A DNA stretch of 64,000 bases from an uncultured Marinobacter sp. (GTDB taxonomy: Bacteria; Pseudomonadota; Gammaproteobacteria; Pseudomonadales; Oleiphilaceae). The stretch lies in NCBI RefSeq assembly GCF_913055835.1, contig NZ_CAJXKQ010000001.1:124001-188000 (forward strand), read 5' to 3'. The translations under genes and the position numbers were made by a program. The notes beneath the pieces are model-generated. The model was not told the origin of the DNA. It made no database searches and was given only the letters and a program-made list of their open reading frames with translations. Positions 43,705 through 53,108 of the stretch are shown here, piece after piece; positions within the stretch are counted from its first letter, which is position 1; each line of letters opens with the position of its first letter.

Positions 43705-45033
43705 TGGTTCGGGCGGCAGCCTCTTTCCCGCGAGATTCTCCATCAGACGGCAGGTTACCAGGTCGCCCGTCACGTTGATGGCGGTTCGGCACATATCCAG
43801 GATCCGGTCCACGCCCATGATCAGGGCAATGCCGGCGGGAGGAATGCCAACGGTCTGCAACACCATGGCAAGGATCACGATGCCGACCCCGGGGGTGGCC
43901 GGTGAACCGATCGAGGCACCGACGGCCATGGCGACCACGAGCGCCATGCTTCCCATGCTGAGATCAATGCCGTAAACCTGGGCCAGAAAGATGGTGGCAA
44001 CGGCCTGGTAGAGTGCCGTGCCGTTCATGTTGATGGTGGCACCCAGCGGAATCACGAACTGCGACACCGAAGGCCGGACCCCCAGCTTGTCTTCGGCAGT
44101 CCGTATCGACAGGGGCATGACGGCCGCCGAGCTGGATGTGGAAAAGGCAAGTAGCAGCACATCCCGGGTGTCTTTCAGAAAACGTTTGGGAGACTGGCCC
44201 GCCAGAAGTTTAAGAATGAGCATGTAGACTCCCAGCAATACCAGGAGTCCGGCAATGACGGTCGCCACATAAGAGGCCATGCCGAGCATTGCCCGGAACC
44301 CCAATGTTGTTGTCAGTTGAGCCATCAGGCCGAATACCGCAATCGGGGCAAGGCGCATGGCCCAGCGTACGACGGTCATGCAGATTTGCTGGAGGGAATC
44401 GAGCAGGTCCAGCATGGGCCTGGATTTTTCCGGGGCCATGCTCACCAGGGCAATGCCGACAATGATGGAAAAGATCACCACCTGGAGCATCTGGCCTTCA
44501 ACCATGGCGTCGAGCGGGTTCCCCGGCAACAGCCCGAGCAGGGTCTTCGGTAGCTCATCCACACCCGGCATGGAGGCAACAGGCACACTGTTATCCCCAG
44601 CTGCAACTGGAGTGCCGAGCCCTGCCATCATGCTGCCGGGATTGATCAGGTCGCCGATCCAGAGACCTATCGACGCCGCCATCGCAGTGGTGACCACGAA
44701 AAAGCCGGTTACCCTCAGGCCGAGCTTTCGCAACTGTTCGAGGTCTTCACTGGCGGCAAGCCCGCGAACCACCGAGGCAATCACCAGCGGGATCACGATC
44801 ATCTGGATCGTGGCCAGGAACAATTGGCCCGGGAAAGCCAGCCAGTTACCGATCAACGTGCCGGTGTCCGGTTCCACGAGTCCCACGGAGGGGCCCAGGA
44901 GCGTGCCCGTAATCAAACCCAGGAACATGCCAATGAGCACCTTCAGCCAGAGCTTGCCCTGCACCAGCCCTGAGAGGTAGCTGCTAAGGTGACGAAGTGG
45001 CCGTGGGTAGAAGTCGCTCGCCTGATTCGGCAT
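43684..45033 (-). CDS. Dicarboxylate/amino-acid:cation symporter (SDF family)
   Basis: A 449-residue transporter of the sodium/proton-dicarboxylate symporter family (DctA/GltP type). Hairpin motif LAFSTSSSAAVMPLS and the TM7 motif NMNGTALYQAV are present; the second has Asn where most members have Asp (NMDGT). About eight transmembrane segments and two re-entrant loops fit the family. ATG 45033 (MPNQASDFY) is chosen as it gives the usual cytoplasmic N-terminus; an upstream in-frame start at 45114 would overlap rsuA. Substrate, glutamate or a C4-dicarboxylate, is undetermined. Confidence 0.87.
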   Translation of the reverse strand: MPNQASDFYPRPLRHLSSYLSGLVQGKLWLKVLIGMFLGLITGTLLGPSVGLVEPDTGTLIGNWLAFPGQLFLATIQMIVIPLVIASVVRGLAASEDLEQLRKLGLRVTGFFVVTTAMAASIGLWIGDLINPGSMMAGLGTPVAAGDNSVPVASMPGVDELPKTLLGLLPGNPLDAMVEGQMLQVVIFSIIVGIALVSMAPEKSRPMLDLLDSLQQICMTVVRWAMRLAPIAVFGLMAQLTTTLGFRAMLGMASYVATVIAGLLVLLGVYMLILKLLAGQSPKRFLKDTRDVLLLAFSTSSSAAVMPLSIRTAEDKLGVRPSVSQFVIPLGATINMNGTALYQAVATIFLAQVYGIDLSMGSMALVVAMAVGASIGSPATPGVGIVILAMVLQTVGIPPAGIALIMGVDRILDMCRTAINVTGDLVTCRLMENLAGKRLPPEPSPEETS

Positions 45034-45110
45034 GGTGGTGAATCGTCCCTGGTTCCAGTCAAAGCACCCTACAAGCATAGCCGATGTGCGCCGCAGGTTT
45101 GTGAGACAGA

Positions 45111-45809
45111 TCAATCCGGTATCAGGTTGATTTCGTCGGCAGTGAGCGGTCGGTAGTCGCCGGGCGCCAGCGTTTCGTCCAACCGGATATTCCCCATCCG
45201 CTCCCGGTGCAGGGCCGTCACACGATTACCGACAGCGTGGAACATGCGCTTGACCTGATGGTAACGGCCTTCATAGATGGTCATCCTGGCGTTGCAGGGG
45301 CTCAAACGTTCCAGATGAGCGGGTGAGGTTGTCAGTTGCTCAAACTCAAACCAGATGCCCGCTGCGAATCGCTCCGGCGTGTCCGGAGCGATCGGGTAGG
45401 CTGTACTTACCCGGTAGACCTTCGGGATCTTGATGCGGGGCTCGGTGAGTTGGCGGGACCAGCGACCATCACTGGTGAGGATGAGAAGCCCGGTACTGCT
45501 GCGATCGAGCCGGCCAGCAATGTGCAGATCCGGGCGCAGGTCCGGGGCAATCAGTTCCATCACCGTTGGGTGGACGTCGTCGCTGGTTGCACTCAGGAAC
45601 CCCGGTGGCTTATTGAGCATGAGATAGAGTCGGTTTTCGCCGGTCTGAATCGTTTCGTCATCCACGCGGACGCTGGAAAAGCGGTCGACTTCGGTAGCCG
45701 GTTCTCTGCAGATGGCCCCGTTCACGGCCACGCGCCCCGACGCGATCAGGAAATTGGCCTGACGGCGACTGACGCCATTCCGGTTGCTGAGAATTCGGGA
45801 AAGCTTCAT
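45111..45809 (-). CDS. rsuA: 16S rRNA pseudouridine synthase RsuA family
   Basis: A 232-residue enzyme with an N-terminal S4 RNA-binding domain (SRRQANFLIASGRVAVNG) and a pseudouridine synthase domain. The catalytic Asp is in AGRLDRSSTGLLILTSDG. The C-terminal YEGRYHQVKRMFHAVGN block is typical of the RsuA/RluB/E/F group. RsuA modifies U516 of 16S rRNA. RluE- or RluF-like specificity cannot be fully excluded by eye. Confidence 0.85.
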   Translation of the reverse strand: MKLSRILSNRNGVSRRQANFLIASGRVAVNGAICREPATEVDRFSSVRVDDETIQTGENRLYLMLNKPPGFLSATSDDVHPTVMELIAPDLRPDLHIAGRLDRSSTGLLILTSDGRWSRQLTEPRIKIPKVYRVSTAYPIAPDTPERFAAGIWFEFEQLTTSPAHLERLSPCNARMTIYEGRYHQVKRMFHAVGNRVTALHRERMGNIRLDETLAPGDYRPLTADEINLIPD

Positions 45810-45864
45810 GGTGTGAATCGGCTATGCTGGATGTAAACCCCCGATAATAATACGAGGAAATGCC

Positions 45865-46104
45865 ATGCCATTCTCTGTTGATCACCTTGCCGAACTCAAT
45901 CTGCTGGGCCAGTTTCCCTCGACGTCTACCCAGGAAGGGCTCAAGGTGCATGCACATTCGGCGGCCCCGGAAACGGTGAAAGCCGCGGAAAATCTGTACG
46001 CCAAGGGGCTGACGAGCCAGAAAGATGGCGGCTACCTCACCCCGTTGGGTGCAGAGGCCGTTGAGCTGACCCAGAAACTCCAGTCGATTCTCAGCAGCCC
46101 CTAA
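45865..46104 (+). CDS. Small conserved protein, TIGR02647-like
   Basis: A 79-residue soluble protein beginning MPFSVDHLAELNLLGQFPSTSTQ, resembling the short gammaproteobacterial TIGR02647 family of unknown function. A predicted helical end (LTPLGAEAVELTQKLQSIL) could resemble a winged-helix remnant. A GAGGAAAT site precedes the ATG. It is divergent from rsuA with a 55-base gap. Confidence 0.65.
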   Translation: MPFSVDHLAELNLLGQFPSTSTQEGLKVHAHSAAPETVKAAENLYAKGLTSQKDGGYLTPLGAEAVELTQKLQSILSSP

Positions 46105-46162
46105 ACCGGGATGATCTGCTCGGCCTTTGAGACCCGGTGTCCTCCCGCGTTAGGCTAAGGCC

Positions 46163-46897
46163 ATGAGCAACTGGAAAAAATCGCCCATCCTCTGGATGGG
46201 GGGCAGCATTGCCGGCGTCGGCCTCATTGTTGGTCTGCTCTATGCGTTTGGAGTGCATCAACAGGTGGTTGAGTTACTGCGCTGGTTTGATACCCAGGGT
46301 GCCTGGGCGGCTTTATTGTTTATTGGCATCATGGTGCTTGCCATGGTGCTACTGCTTCCGGGGGTTCTTCTGACCACCGGCGCTGGCTTTGTGTTTGGCG
46401 TACTGGAGGGCACGGCTTACGTGGTGGTGGGTACCACCCTTGGCTCGGCCATTGCCTTTCTGATTGCCCGGCATTTTCTGGGTGAACATGCCCACGTGTA
46501 TATCCGCAATCGGGCTCGACTGTCTGTGGTCAGCAACGAAATGGCACCCCACGGGTGGAAAATCGTGCTGCTGACCCGCCTGATCCCGTTCTTTCCCGGC
46601 AAGCTGTCCAATTTTCTGTTCGGTCTCACCAACTTTTCATTTGGCGGTTTTGTCGCCGGCACCTTTTTCGGTGTGATTCCCTTTTCCCTGCACAACGTGT
46701 ATCTCGGCTCGCTTGCTGCCGACCTCTCTACTCTGGGCGTGCGGGAAACCGGCCGCACACCACTGGAGTGGGCCATTTACGGTGCGGGTTTCGTAGGCAC
46801 GGTACTGGCCGTGGTGTTTCTCAACCGACTCGCCCGGCGGGCCCTGGCTCGTTACAAGGTCGAGACTGAACCAACAGAACAGGCGGCAAACGAATGA
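46163..46897 (+). CDS. TVP38/TMEM64 (DedA-like) membrane protein
   Basis: A 244-residue inner-membrane protein with about six hydrophobic segments. The central block LLPGVLLTTGAGFVFGVLEGTAYV and the later RLIPFFPGKLSNFLFGLTNF, with its R-x-x-P-x-x-P pattern, mark the TVP38/SNARE-associated family. Members are thought to move or arrange lipids, often as scramblases. Its stop overlaps the start of the glycoside-hydrolase-like gene (ATGA at 46894-46897), so the two are coupled. Confidence 0.85.
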   Translation: MSNWKKSPILWMGGSIAGVGLIVGLLYAFGVHQQVVELLRWFDTQGAWAALLFIGIMVLAMVLLLPGVLLTTGAGFVFGVLEGTAYVVVGTTLGSAIAFLIARHFLGEHAHVYIRNRARLSVVSNEMAPHGWKIVLLTRLIPFFPGKLSNFLFGLTNFSFGGFVAGTFFGVIPFSLHNVYLGSLAADLSTLGVRETGRTPLEWAIYGAGFVGTVLAVVFLNRLARRALARYKVETEPTEQAANE

Positions 46898-49089
46898 GCT
46901 GGATGAAGTGGCTGCCCTGGCGTTATCTGGTAAAGCGCGTGGCCCATCGCCATGGTTTTCTGGACCCGATCGCGCTACTCGGAAAACTGCACAGCTTTGC
47001 CCAGCCTTCGGAAGTCGGCGAGCCTATCGAGTTGCTCAGGGCCGGCGTGGTTTTCCACGCGCGGGGGCTGATCAACAGTCGGGTCATCCAGCATAACCTC
47101 GACTGGGTCTGGCCCTACTGGGTGGAGCGTCAGTTCGACCCCGAGGATGTTGCCTTCATTCCCCGGGCATTCTCCATCACTCACATCAATTTGAGTAACC
47201 GAAACTGGACGGCCATTGGCCAGCCGAATGTGGATGAACTGCCGGTTGTGGATCCCCGCGGGTTGCTGACCCCGTTCCATGACAGCTGGTCACTGGATGC
47301 GTGGTTGTTGGCAGACGATGGCCGCTGTCTTCTGCCTTCACGTTGCAGGACGGCCCGGCAGCGCCAGGAACTCGAAAATGGCCCTTGTGTGGTCACGGAG
47401 TCGGAGCTGGATGGGCTGGCCCTGACAAGCCGCTCCCGGGTGGTGGTGGAGGAGGGCCGCCCCGTTTGCGAGATGGTGGTGAAGGCGAGGGCTGAGACTT
47501 CCGGCTCCCTGGTCATATCACTGCGTCCGGCCAATCCTGAAGGGATCAGTTTTATCAACAAGGTGCGTCTCTCCGAACAGCGAGACGCCTGGACCGTGGA
47601 CGGCAAGCAGGCGGTATTCTTCAATCGGCCCGCTGAGCGGCATCATGTGTCGAACTACCGCCAGGGTGACGTTCGAATTCACCTGCACGACAAGGAAGAC
47701 CAGAGCGAAGGAACATGCGACGTTGGCATGGTTACGGCGGCGGCCCTGTTCCGGGTTGAGGCCGGGGAGGAATCGGAACTCAGGCTCAGGGTGCCGCTGC
47801 AGGATGAATCGGCCCCGATCATTCGTTCGGATGGCTGGGCCAGTGCCCTTAAAGGGCACGCCCGGTTGGAGTGCCCGGACGAAACCTGGCAGTTTCTCTA
47901 TGACGCTGCTCTGAGTTCCCTGGTTCTGCACTCTCCGGAAGACGTGTATCCCGGTCCCTACACCTACAAGCGGTTCTGGTTCAGGGATGCCGCTTTCATT
48001 ATCCATGCCTTGCTTTGTGCAGGTCTGACTGACCGGGCCGAGCGGGCGCTCTACCAGTTCCCGGCGAGGCAGATGAAAAATGGCTATTTCCGCTCCCAGG
48101 AAGGGGAGTGGGATGCCAATGGAGAAGTGCTCTGGATTCTCAGGCGATACCATGAACTCACGGGCAGGCCGTTGCACAGTGAATGGCAGGAACCCGTGCG
48201 CAAGGGGGCTCGCTGGATCGAGAGAAAACGTCTCAGCGATACGATTGACGAGCCCCATGCGGGTCTGCTGCCCGCCGGTTTCAGTGCCGAGCACCTCGGG
48301 CCCAATGACTATTACTATTGGGACGATTTCTGGGGCATCGCTGGCCTCAAGGCCGCCGAAGCATTGTTTGCCCCGATTGACCGGCCAACCAGCGAGCATT
48401 TTGGCGCCGGTGCCCGAGAGTTCAGCCAGACCGTTGATCGCAGTCTGGCAACCTGTGAGCAACGGCTGAAGCGGCCGGGCATGCCGGCATCACCCTACCG
48501 TCGCCTGGATGCCGGCGCCATTGGCTCTCTGGCGATCGGTTACCCCACCCAGCTGTGTGAGCCGGATGATCCCAGATTGCTCGATTGCGTCGAGTTTCTG
48601 CTCGACAAATGCTTTGTGAAAGGTGCGTTTTATCAGGACATGATTCATTCGGGCCTGAACGCCTACCTGACCCTGCATGTGGCGCAGGTGCTCCTGCGCG
48701 CGGGTGATCCACGGTTCCTGGATCTGGTGGATGCGGTTGCCCGGCTGGCCTCACCAACGGGGCAGTGGCCCGAAGCGATCCATCCGGCGACCGACGGCGG
48801 CTGCATGGGCGATGGTCATCATGTGTGGGCGTCTGCCGAATGGCTGCTGATGGTGCGTAACTGCTTTGTCCGGGAGGAAGGCGATCGCCTGATTCTTTGT
48901 GCCGGCATTCCCCCGCGTTGGCTTGAACAGGACAAACCCATCCGCTTTGGTCCGGCGCCGACCAGTTTCGGAACCCTGTCCATTACCATCGTGCCACGCC
49001 CGGGCGAATCTCCTGAAGTGACCTGGGAGGGCCATTGGCATGACTCCGAACCCGATATCGAGGTAAGGCTGCCGGAGATTCGCGGTTGA
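46894..49089 (+). CDS. Putative (alpha/alpha)6-barrel glycoside hydrolase
   Basis: A 731-residue protein without a signal peptide. The N-terminal half (about residues 1-320) is beta-rich. The C-terminal half (about 330-700) looks like a six-hairpin glycosidase domain, as in amylo-alpha-glucosidases, GH15, GH63 and related enzymes. Barrel-type blocks include YTYKRFWFRDAAFIIHALL, GEWDANGEVLWILRRY and YYYWDDFWGIAGLKAAEAL, with acidic residues that could be catalytic. I recognise no specific family. It is coupled to the TVP38 gene, which suggests a role at the membrane or in a glycolipid or osmolyte pathway; that is inference. Confidence 0.65.
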   Translation: MSWMKWLPWRYLVKRVAHRHGFLDPIALLGKLHSFAQPSEVGEPIELLRAGVVFHARGLINSRVIQHNLDWVWPYWVERQFDPEDVAFIPRAFSITHINLSNRNWTAIGQPNVDELPVVDPRGLLTPFHDSWSLDAWLLADDGRCLLPSRCRTARQRQELENGPCVVTESELDGLALTSRSRVVVEEGRPVCEMVVKARAETSGSLVISLRPANPEGISFINKVRLSEQRDAWTVDGKQAVFFNRPAERHHVSNYRQGDVRIHLHDKEDQSEGTCDVGMVTAAALFRVEAGEESELRLRVPLQDESAPIIRSDGWASALKGHARLECPDETWQFLYDAALSSLVLHSPEDVYPGPYTYKRFWFRDAAFIIHALLCAGLTDRAERALYQFPARQMKNGYFRSQEGEWDANGEVLWILRRYHELTGRPLHSEWQEPVRKGARWIERKRLSDTIDEPHAGLLPAGFSAEHLGPNDYYYWDDFWGIAGLKAAEALFAPIDRPTSEHFGAGAREFSQTVDRSLATCEQRLKRPGMPASPYRRLDAGAIGSLAIGYPTQLCEPDDPRLLDCVEFLLDKCFVKGAFYQDMIHSGLNAYLTLHVAQVLLRAGDPRFLDLVDAVARLASPTGQWPEAIHPATDGGCMGDGHHVWASAEWLLMVRNCFVREEGDRLILCAGIPPRWLEQDKPIRFGPAPTSFGTLSITIVPRPGESPEVTWEGHWHDSEPDIEVRLPEIRG

Positions 49090-49192
49090 TCAACTGTACT
49101 GGTCATGAAACCGGATTTCTGTATCTGTTTTGTTTGCCTGCTAACTTATAAAGTAAGCTGACTGACAAATATATCGAATCCGGTTGAGGTCC

Positions 49193-50080
49193 ATGCGCTC
49201 ACTGTTTTACTCGTTTTTCGTGCCCGCGCTGTTTGTCTGGCTGTGGAGTACCGGTTTTATCGGTGCCAAGTACGGTCTGCCGTTTGCGGAGCCGTTCACC
49301 CTGCTGCTGATCCGCATGCTGTCGACACTGGTGTTGCTGGCGGGGCTGGCCTGGATCATGAAAACCCGCTGGCCGGGCTGGCGCGGTGCCGGGCATCTTG
49401 CGGTCACCGGGATGCTGGTACATGGCTGCTACCTCGGCGGGGTCTACTATGCGATCCAGGACGGCATGGCGTCCGGGATTGTGTCCCTGATTGTTGGCTT
49501 GCAGCCGCTGGTAACCGCAGGTGCGGCAGTTATCTTCCTCAAGGAGTCCGTCAGTGGTCGCCAGTGGGTGGGGCTGGTCCTGGGCCTGGTTGGAGTTGCT
49601 CTGGTGCTGCTGGAAAAATTTGGCGTCAATGGCTCGGATTCAATGTACTCACCCTGGAGCCTGCTCTGGGCCGTTTTTGCCCTTGCCGGAATATCCATGG
49701 GCACTGTCTATCAGAAGCGCTACGGCACCAATGCGGATCTGGTGGCAGGCTCACTGATTCAGTTTTCGGCCGCTGCCGCCCTGTTTGCCATTGGCGCCTT
49801 TGCCCTGGAGACCCGGGAGGTTGAGTGGACTCTGCAACTGCAATTGTCCATGGCATGGCTTGTGGTCGGCTTATCCATTGGCGCCGTGCTGCTCCTGATG
49901 TGGCTGATCCGCCAGGGTGCGGCGTCCCAGGTCGCTAGCCTGTTCTATCTGGTGCCACCGGTTACTGCGCTGGAGGCATATTTTCTGTTCGACGAGCGTC
50001 TGGGCGCACTGGCGATGACTGGTGGCCTCATTGCCATTGTTGGTGTGGCGCTGGTGGTCACCCAGAAAAAGCCTGCTTGA
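49193..50080 (+). CDS. EamA-family (DMT) transporter
   Basis: A 295-residue membrane protein with about ten hydrophobic segments in two EamA repeats (about residues 5-135 and 150-290). The start LFYSFFVPALFVWLWSTGFI and the WVGLVLGLVGVALVL end of the first repeat are typical of DMT exporters. ATG 49193 is chosen; an in-frame TTG at 49184 would lie across the GAGG ribosome site. The substrate is unknown. The next gene is a second EamA protein 28 bases downstream. Confidence 0.85.
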   Translation: MRSLFYSFFVPALFVWLWSTGFIGAKYGLPFAEPFTLLLIRMLSTLVLLAGLAWIMKTRWPGWRGAGHLAVTGMLVHGCYLGGVYYAIQDGMASGIVSLIVGLQPLVTAGAAVIFLKESVSGRQWVGLVLGLVGVALVLLEKFGVNGSDSMYSPWSLLWAVFALAGISMGTVYQKRYGTNADLVAGSLIQFSAAAALFAIGAFALETREVEWTLQLQLSMAWLVVGLSIGAVLLLMWLIRQGAASQVASLFYLVPPVTALEAYFLFDERLGALAMTGGLIAIVGVALVVTQKKPA

Positions 50081-50108
50081 AAAGACAATTCCCAGGGGTG
50101 GTTATCAC

Positions 50109-50999
50109 ATGACGGAAGTGACCAAGGGCGTCTGGTATGGTTTGGGCGCCTATACCATCTGGGGCTGTTTTCCTCTCTTTTTTGCCCTGTTCGAGGGCGT
50201 GCCGGCGTTTGAAATCCTGATCCACCGGATTATCTGGTCCTGTGTATTTCTGGCCCTGGTGATCAGTGGCTTACGGCGCTGGCCGGCTGTAAGAGCGGCG
50301 TTGGCGAACCCGTCCCAGCTCTGGCGAGTACTTGCCTGTGCGTTGCTCATTGCCGCTAACTGGGGCATCTACATTTATGCGGTAGAAACCCGCCATGTTC
50401 TCCAGGCCAGTCTTGGCTACTTCCTGACGCCGCTGGTGAATGTTGCTCTCGGGATGCTCGTGCTGCGTGAGCGTATGGGGTCATGGCAGATGGCCGCTGT
50501 GGTGCTGGCGGGTATCGGAATCCTGATTCAGCTGGCGCTTCTTGGTGAGCTGCCCTGGATTTCATTGGCCCTTGCCATGAGTTTTGGTACCTACGGTCTT
50601 GTTCGCAAGCAGGTGATGCTGGATGGGCTTTCCGGGTTGTTTGTTGAAACCATGCTGTTGCTGCCAGTCGGCCTGCTGACTTTTGGCTGGCTTGCCCGCG
50701 AGGGCATGTCCCACTTCGGAGAGGATGTCTATATCGGCGGACTGCTGATGGCGAGCGGCATTGTTACAGCCATTCCGTTGCTCCTGTTTGCCGGTGCGGC
50801 CCGGCGCCTGCGGCTGGCGACCGTCGGCTTCCTGATGTACATCAACCCAACTTTGCAGTTCTTCATTGCCTTGCTGGTCTTCGGCGAGCCATTAAGTGAT
50901 ATCCAGCTGGCCAGCTTTGTGGTGATCTGGATTGCACTGGGCCTCTACAGCTGGTCTTCCTGGCACTACCGGCCACGGGTGCCGGTGGGCCAGGATTGA
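50109..50999 (+). CDS. rarD: RarD-family EamA transporter
   Basis: A 296-residue membrane protein with about ten hydrophobic segments. GVWYGLGAYTIWGCFPLFFALF at the N-terminus, LLIAANWGIYIYAVETRHVLQASLGYF in the first half (family hallmark), and NPTLQFFIALLVFGEP near the end identify RarD. The family is named from a chloramphenicol-sensitive phenotype; the transported compound is not certain. ATG 50109 avoids running into the preceding gene. Confidence 0.88.
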   Translation: MTEVTKGVWYGLGAYTIWGCFPLFFALFEGVPAFEILIHRIIWSCVFLALVISGLRRWPAVRAALANPSQLWRVLACALLIAANWGIYIYAVETRHVLQASLGYFLTPLVNVALGMLVLRERMGSWQMAAVVLAGIGILIQLALLGELPWISLALAMSFGTYGLVRKQVMLDGLSGLFVETMLLLPVGLLTFGWLAREGMSHFGEDVYIGGLLMASGIVTAIPLLLFAGAARRLRLATVGFLMYINPTLQFFIALLVFGEPLSDIQLASFVVIWIALGLYSWSSWHYRPRVPVGQD

Positions 51000-51025
51000 G
51001 TCCGCCGCCCTTGGAGCTGGATCAC

Positions 51026-51916
51026 TCAGGAGAGAGTGGCGAGTAGATCGTTGATGGCCCGGGCGAAAGGCACGGGTGAATCTTCCTGAAGAAAATGACC
51101 ACCCTTGAGGGTTACGTGGGGCTGGTCCTTCGCACCCGGAATCCGTTTCTGCATGTATGCATCGCCACCCCGGGTAATTGGATCGCCGTTGCTGAAGGTG
51201 GTCAGGAAGGGTTTTTCCCAACGTTCGAGCACTTTCCAGGCATTACGATTGGCCTCACTGGCAGGATCGTCCGGGTGCATCGGCACCAGTCGGGGAAAGG
51301 CCCGCGCACCGGCTTTGTACTTCTTGCCGGGGAAGGGCGCGTCGTAGGCCCTCATTTCGTCGGGACCCAGCTTGCGGAAGGACCCGGTGTTGATGATCCG
51401 CGCGATGGGAAACCAGGGGCTGTGCAGGGCGAAATTCTTCCAGATCTTGAACGCTGGCGGCGCTTTCTGATCGCCGGTAGGCAGCATGCCATTACCGACC
51501 ACAATGGCCCGGAACCGGTCTGGATTTTCTGCCGCCAACCGCAGCCCTAACAGCGAGCCCCAGTCCTGGCACACCAGGGTAATGTTGGTGAGCTTCAGTT
51601 GATCCAGGAAGGACTGCATCCAGTCCATATGCTGCTGGTAGGAATAATCGTCGATAGCCGTGGGTTTGTCGGACTTGCCAAAACCGATCAGGTCCGGAGC
51701 GATAACCCTGTGGCCGGCTGCGGCGCACACCGGGATCATATGACGGTAAAGATAGGACCAGGAAGGCTCACCATGCATCATCAGAACAGGGCTTGCGTCT
51801 GCAGGCCCCTCATCGACATAGTGCATTCGCAGACCGCCAACGTCGAGGTAGTGGGGCTCGAACGGATAGTCCAGCAGTCTTTCAAAGCGTTTATCCGGGG
51901 TTCTTACGAAATCCAT
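51026..51916 (-). CDS. Haloalkane dehalogenase-like alpha/beta hydrolase
   Basis: A 296-residue alpha/beta hydrolase resembling DhlA-type haloalkane dehalogenases. The oxyanion-loop HGEPSWSYLYRHM (from His48) and the nucleophile Asp118 followed by Trp119 in VCQDWGS match the family, as does the cap block AYDAPFPGKKYKAGARAFP. A candidate catalytic acid is in SNGDPITRGG and the His is in GGHFLQED. The second halide-binding tryptophan of DhlA (W175) has no clear counterpart where the caps align, so activity on haloalkanes is not assured; other ester or epoxide substrates are possible. It converges on rarD. Confidence 0.75.
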   Translation of the reverse strand: MDFVRTPDKRFERLLDYPFEPHYLDVGGLRMHYVDEGPADASPVLMMHGEPSWSYLYRHMIPVCAAAGHRVIAPDLIGFGKSDKPTAIDDYSYQQHMDWMQSFLDQLKLTNITLVCQDWGSLLGLRLAAENPDRFRAIVVGNGMLPTGDQKAPPAFKIWKNFALHSPWFPIARIINTGSFRKLGPDEMRAYDAPFPGKKYKAGARAFPRLVPMHPDDPASEANRNAWKVLERWEKPFLTTFSNGDPITRGGDAYMQKRIPGAKDQPHVTLKGGHFLQEDSPVPFARAINDLLATLS

Positions 51917-51995
51917 CGCGCTTGCCTTGTTATTGATTATTGTGAGGGAATGGTGACGAGAATTGTGCTGGAGCGAGGGAGCAGAGACAAGCGCA

Positions 51996-52907
51996 ATGGC
52001 CTATTGGTTGATTTGCAATTCCAGGGCGGGTGATGGTGAGCGTGGCAGGGACTTCTGGCTGGAGCACCTGGCCTCGGCAGGTATCCACGAACCCCGGTGC
52101 CATGACTTTGAAGACGCCGACTGGAGCGAGAATCTCGGCGCCGGGGACACGGTTATCGTCGCAGGCGGCGATGGATCGGTGAACCGTGCCGCTGCCATAT
52201 GCCGGAACCAAGGCGCGACGCTTGCCATTCTGCCCTCTGGAACAGCCAACGACTTTTCCCGGAATCTCGGGCTTCCGCAACAGCCGGAAGCCCTGTGCGA
52301 ACTGATTGCCAGGGGCGTTACGCAAACGGTTGATGTGGCAGAGTATGGCGACGGCATTTTTCTGAATGTCGCCCATGTGGGCATGGGAACCTTGCCTGCG
52401 CGGGAGTCCCATGGTGCCGAGAAAAAAATCTTTGGGCGATTCAGTTACGTCGTTGAATTATTGCGCCGGTTGAACGCAAAGCGAGGCTTCAGGGCAACCA
52501 TTCGTTGTGATCGGGGCGTCGTAAAGGGGCGATGGCTTTCAATCGCGGTAGCCAGTGGTGCTTTTTTTGGTGGTGGCAATGAGATTCCCGAGGCCTCCGC
52601 CAGTGATGGCCAGCTGGATATGATCGCGGTCCGGCCACGACCGATCCTCCAGCTCCTGTTTACCTTTTTGATGGTTCGCCTTAACAGGCAGGCTCCCAGG
52701 CGTACCAGCACCCTGGTCCATATCAAGAGCCAACGCTGTCTCGTACACACCGGCAAACCAAAAACGGTGACGGCCGACGGTGATGTGGTCTCCCGAACGC
52801 CTCTCAACGTAGTCTGTAGGCATGGCAGCCTTCGCGTTATCGGACCGAAGGTCGTCAGTACCGCCGCCAACGGTAAAGGCAAAGAGGGGCTCCCCGACAC
52901 TGCCTGA
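51996..52907 (+). CDS. Diacylglycerol/lipid kinase family protein
   Basis: A 303-residue protein of the DAGK catalytic family (YegS/BmrU-like). The nucleotide site VIVAGGDGSVNRAAA and LAILPSGTANDFSRNL are the family's GGDG and G-T-x-N-D motifs. The C-terminal beta domain includes FFGGGNEIPEASASDGQLD. It would phosphorylate a lipid or a related substrate such as phosphatidylglycerol or sphingoid base. ATG 51996 (MAYWLICNSRAG) is chosen over an upstream in-frame ATG at 51963. It is divergent from the dehalogenase-like gene. Confidence 0.88.
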   Translation: MAYWLICNSRAGDGERGRDFWLEHLASAGIHEPRCHDFEDADWSENLGAGDTVIVAGGDGSVNRAAAICRNQGATLAILPSGTANDFSRNLGLPQQPEALCELIARGVTQTVDVAEYGDGIFLNVAHVGMGTLPARESHGAEKKIFGRFSYVVELLRRLNAKRGFRATIRCDRGVVKGRWLSIAVASGAFFGGGNEIPEASASDGQLDMIAVRPRPILQLLFTFLMVRLNRQAPRRTSTLVHIKSQRCLVHTGKPKTVTADGDVVSRTPLNVVCRHGSLRVIGPKVVSTAANGKGKEGLPDTA

Positions 52908-53108
52908 AACAAAGACGGGTTTTCAGATACGTTTTGTCACTGACTTTTCCCGCAGGAAGCGCAATCATGGGCTTTACTGGCATAATCAATCACAATGGAT
53001 GACATTAAATGCCAGAGTGTCGCTTTTGCAACCATATTCCTGGTTTCTGGTCACCCATTGCGGCCACCTGACTCCCGTTCCAGCTGAAATGTCGAAAAGG
53101 ATTAGAGA

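Noticed and set aside
51963-51995. Longer N-terminus for the lipid kinase
   Set aside because: The added residues (MCWSEGAETSA) do not belong to the fold, and MAYWLICNSRAG is a normal family start.
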